From an archaeon (GTDB lineage: Archaea > Asgardarchaeota > Heimdallarchaeia > Hodarchaeales > S146-22): 7,312 bases of DNA. The DNA lies in the NCBI GenBank assembly GCA_024276395.1, contig JAJRXH010000119.1:1-7312 (forward strand), read 5' to 3'. The notes beneath the pieces are model-generated. The model saw only the letters and a program-made list of their open reading frames with translations. It searched no databases and was not told the DNA's origin. Position 1 is the stretch's first letter, and every line of letters begins with the position of its first letter. Position numbers and translations under genes: made by a program. Shown here one piece after another: positions 5,531 through 7,312 of this stretch.

Positions 5531-5542
5531 GTTTTTAAATAG
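5531..5542. promoter_or_regulatory. TTTAAA-centred TATA element, usable in either direction
   Basis: On the minus strand it reads CTATTTAAAAAC, centred about 27 bases before the outer end (5509) of the candidate structured RNA, as expected for its promoter. On the plus strand it reads GTTTTTAAATAG after a purine-rich GAAG and could serve the membrane protein gene with a leader of about 65 nt. The palindromic core does not settle the direction. Confidence 0.4.
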
Positions 5543-5574
5543 AAGCAAGATAGCTTTTTAAATTGAAGGAAAGA
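5531..5574 (+). repeat. Imperfect 23-bp tandem duplication of an AT-rich promoter-like block
   Basis: The block TTTTTAAATAGAAGCAAGA (5532-5550) recurs as TTTTTAAATTGAAGGAAAGA (5555-5574), offset 23 bp with a few substitutions and one inserted A. Each copy carries a TTTAAA core. It may present two alternative TATA boxes to the membrane protein gene or a paired site for a regulator. Confidence 0.4.
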
Positions 5575-5627
5575 ATGTTTATTATGAATAAATTGATTAG
5601 AAAAAACGAGTTAAAAGACCCGTGGTG

Positions 5628-7312
5628 GTGTCATTGCAGGAGACTCTTTGGAAGTATAAATGGATATGGATCTTTTTGGCCGTGATTGGGTCCATTGCGT
5701 TGATAGGAAGTACAGTTATGGCCATTCAGCCTAGTATGGTTAACGTGGCTCCATTAGAGTGGTATCACGTTTTCCTGCTGGCTATGGGCTTCACGGTGCT
5801 TGGCTTAGGGATGCTCAATTCTTCATTAACTAGGGATGCGCATCAATTCTTGTACAAGATGCGTTTTCTGTGGATAATTGGAATGCTAGGTGGGTGGATG
5901 GGTGTAATTGTAAGTGCATTGGGCAATGCGGCGCTCCTTGAACCTCCTAAAAGAACTGTTTATGGAGTAGATTGGGGTATAATCCTAGCTATTTCAGCGG
6001 TAATTTTGGGTATCAGCACGCTGTTATTTTTCGGTGGCGTGACACTGAAATATAATCGTTATTCAGAATGGATCCAACTCATTTCCCTATTGGGTATGGG
6101 TGCTGGAATGTCATTAGTGTCATTGGGTGTCATTGCTGAAGCCAAATACCTAGTCGAATTGATGAAGGATGCTTATCCCAATTTGTTTGGTGTTGAATGG
6201 CAGAGCTATCTTTCCTTCGGATTTGTGTCATTTTTTTGGTTTTTGATGATTAGCATTGCTGTTTCTGGTCATGTTGCTAAGTATCTCATCAGGAAAGCTT
6301 CACTTCTTTGGTCTCTACTGGTGCTTTTTGGATTATCCTTGGCATTCAGTGGAATTGCCCTTAGTTTTAAGGTCATCCCGAATGTTCAAGCCTATCTTGG
6401 CTTTAATCCGCTGCAGCAAGCTACAGAAGTAATATTTATCGTGAATGTTGTCGGTGTAGCACTCTTTACCACTGGAATATTGCTATTTACAGCGGAGATG
6501 AACGTGAAAAAATATGAATATTTGTACAAGCTTCGTTATCTTTGGATCTTTAGCTTGGTCTTATCACTAGGAACATTTGCAGGAGTATGGTATCTTCGTT
6601 CTCTAGCTACAAATCCAACACCAGCGGATATTGCTCAGGCAATGTCATTAGTCCTTTTGGCTGTCATCTTTTTTGTTTTTGGATTCGTTCTGCTGCATGC
6701 TGTAATTTATTATGAAGAACCTGTCCTTCCATTTGAAACAGATTCATCACCAATGATTGAAGATATCGCTCAACTTCTAGTGGTGACAGCTCGCACAACG
6801 AGATTGCCGCTGCAACAACAAATTTCCTTGTTTAAACTGGCAAAGACAATGTATGATAGTCAATTGACGGCGTTACAACAACTTCCGTCAGAAGACTCCT
6901 TGCAGGCATTGTTAACACTTCTTAACGAGAAAATTCAGAAAAGAATTCATTCATTGGATACAGGGATCAACATTTTGACTGGTATTGTAAGTAAGTTGAC
7001 AGTGACTGCAGCAGCACCCCGAACTGGTAGAGTAGTTGGGGGTGAAGATGAATTGACGAGCATCTTTGAGCAACGTCTAGGTACATCCACAGCTAGTGCA
7101 CGTTTACAACAAATGCAGGAGATGCAGTTAACAACAACGCCTGCTCAGGTTCCGGCATCGCCAGTGTCTCCACCGCCTCCAGGTGTTCCAGCATCGAGTC
7201 GTCCACCGGCATCGCCAGTGTCTCCACCGCCTCCAGGTGTTCCAGCATCGAGTCGTCCACCGGCATCGCCAGTGTCTCCACCGCCTCCAGGTGTTCCAGC
7301 ATCGAGTCGTCC
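5628..7312 (+). CDS. Ten-helix membrane protein with helical cytoplasmic domain and proline-rich repeat tail (3' end outside window)
   Basis: The frame is open from 5601 to the window end, giving at least 561 residues from the GTG at 5628. GTGs at 5622 and 5625 and the TTG at 5634 are alternative starts; no clear Shine-Dalgarno decides. Ten hydrophobic helices lie near residues 11-33, 46-65, 78-98, 115-137, 148-170, 195-216, 225-247, 265-288, 302-322 and 335-360. Lys and Arg cluster in the loops after the even helices, so both termini should be cytoplasmic. Five two-helix units repeat: odd helices share an LWI...LG...G pattern, and FLYKMRFLWI (74-83) echoes YLYKLRYLWI (298-307). Residues 361-508 are soluble and mostly helical, rich in Leu and Gln. 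From 509 come 18-residue units PASPVSPPPPGVPASSRP. I recognise no family and see no catalytic motif. The tail could dock proline-binding partners such as profilin or SH3-like domains; that is speculation. Confidence 0.8.
   Translation, partial: MSLQETLWKYKWIWIFLAVIGSIALIGSTVMAIQPSMVNVAPLEWYHVFLLAMGFTVLGLGMLNSSLTRDAHQFLYKMRFLWIIGMLGGWMGVIVSALGNAALLEPPKRTVYGVDWGIILAISAVILGISTLLFFGGVTLKYNRYSEWIQLISLLGMGAGMSLVSLGVIAEAKYLVELMKDAYPNLFGVEWQSYLSFGFVSFFWFLMISIAVSGHVAKYLIRKASLLWSLLVLFGLSLAFSGIALSFKVIPNVQAYLGFNPLQQATEVIFIVNVVGVALFTTGILLFTAEMNVKKYEYLYKLRYLWIFSLVLSLGTFAGVWYLRSLATNPTPADIAQAMSLVLLAVIFFVFGFVLLHAVIYYEEPVLPFETDSSPMIEDIAQLLVVTARTTRLPLQQQISLFKLAKTMYDSQLTALQQLPSEDSLQALLTLLNEKIQKRIHSLDTGINILTGIVSKLTVTAAAPRTGRVVGGEDELTSIFEQRLGTSTASARLQQMQEMQLTTTPAQVPASPVSPPPPGVPASSRPPASPVSPPPPGVPASSRPPASPVSPPPPGVPASSR
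7152..7312 (+). repeat. Perfect 54-bp tandem coding repeat, three copies, last one cut by the window end
   Basis: Units start at 7152, 7206 and 7260. The first two are identical and the third matches for all 53 bases present. Each codes for 18 residues, PASPVSPPPPGVPASSRP. Identity includes synonymous positions, so the array expanded recently or is being homogenised. Its GC content is well above the rest of the window. Its true copy number is unknown because the sequence stops inside it. Confidence 0.95.

Noticed and set aside
5520..5536. Plus-strand hairpin CTTC-TTTA-GAAG followed by T5, as a terminator for a plus-strand RNA from 5436
   Set aside because: The stem is only 4 bp, the upper helix of the element is worse on the plus strand, and the T5 belongs to a better-explained TATA-like repeat. 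It is kept as a weak alternative.
7093..7302. Minus-strand open frame of 69 codons with repeated units opposite the proline-rich tail
   Set aside because: It is the antisense shadow of the 54-bp repeat. The plus-strand frame continues a long, credible membrane protein and explains the repeat.
1..7312. CRISPR array, insertion sequence, integrase or attachment sites
   Set aside because: No spaced palindromic repeats, transposase frames or terminal inverted repeats with target duplications were found. The only array is the in-frame 54-bp coding repeat.

Overview
The window reads as archaeal chromosome, moderately AT-rich. Several leaders carry TATA-like boxes, one gene appears leaderless, and others have good Shine-Dalgarno motifs (GGAGGT and AGGAG, each 8 nt from an ATG). 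The recognisable families are archaeal or archaeal/eukaryotic: a beta-CASP RNase, a CBS-domain protein fused to a ribosome-hibernation (HPF/S30AE-like) domain, and a SPOUT methyltransferase of the archaeal/SPOUT1 family. A membrane-anchored protein with a C-terminal RING-like zinc finger hints at a lineage with eukaryote-like signature proteins, such as Asgard archaea. That placement is inference; no rRNA or ribosomal protein gene is present to fix it.

Layout. Positions 2-832 (+) are the 3' part of a beta-CASP/metallo-beta-lactamase RNase whose start lies outside the window. Two perfect inverted repeats (831-856 and 910-951) separate it from a convergent, probably leaderless, cysteine-containing orphan (980-1366, -). 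A 354-bp non-coding stretch (1393-1746) follows. Next comes a same-strand pair: a membrane-anchored alpha-helical protein with a terminal RING-like finger (1777-3225, +) and, 72 bp later, the CBS-HPF protein (3298-4461, +). The SPOUT methyltransferase (4515-5387, -) converges on this pair. A 240-bp divergent intergenic region then holds a GC-rich imperfect hairpin that, read on the minus strand, contains what looks like a kink-turn (5436-5509). Finally a multi-spanning membrane protein (from about 5628, +) runs off the window end inside a perfect 54-bp tandem repeat coding for proline-rich 18-residue units.

How the parts relate. Much of the window concerns RNA and translation: RNA cleavage or processing (beta-CASP), ribosome silencing under an adenylate signal (CBS-HPF) and RNA methylation (SPOUT), plus a candidate structured RNA that could bind L7Ae. 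The other theme is membrane scaffolds with unusual cytoplasmic modules: a RING at the end of a helical solenoid, and a proline-rich tail on a 10-helix protein built of five two-helix repeats. The least expected items are the TM-solenoid-RING protein, the kink-turn hairpin upstream of the SPOUT gene, and the five-fold repeated membrane protein with an identical-at-DNA-level proline repeat.
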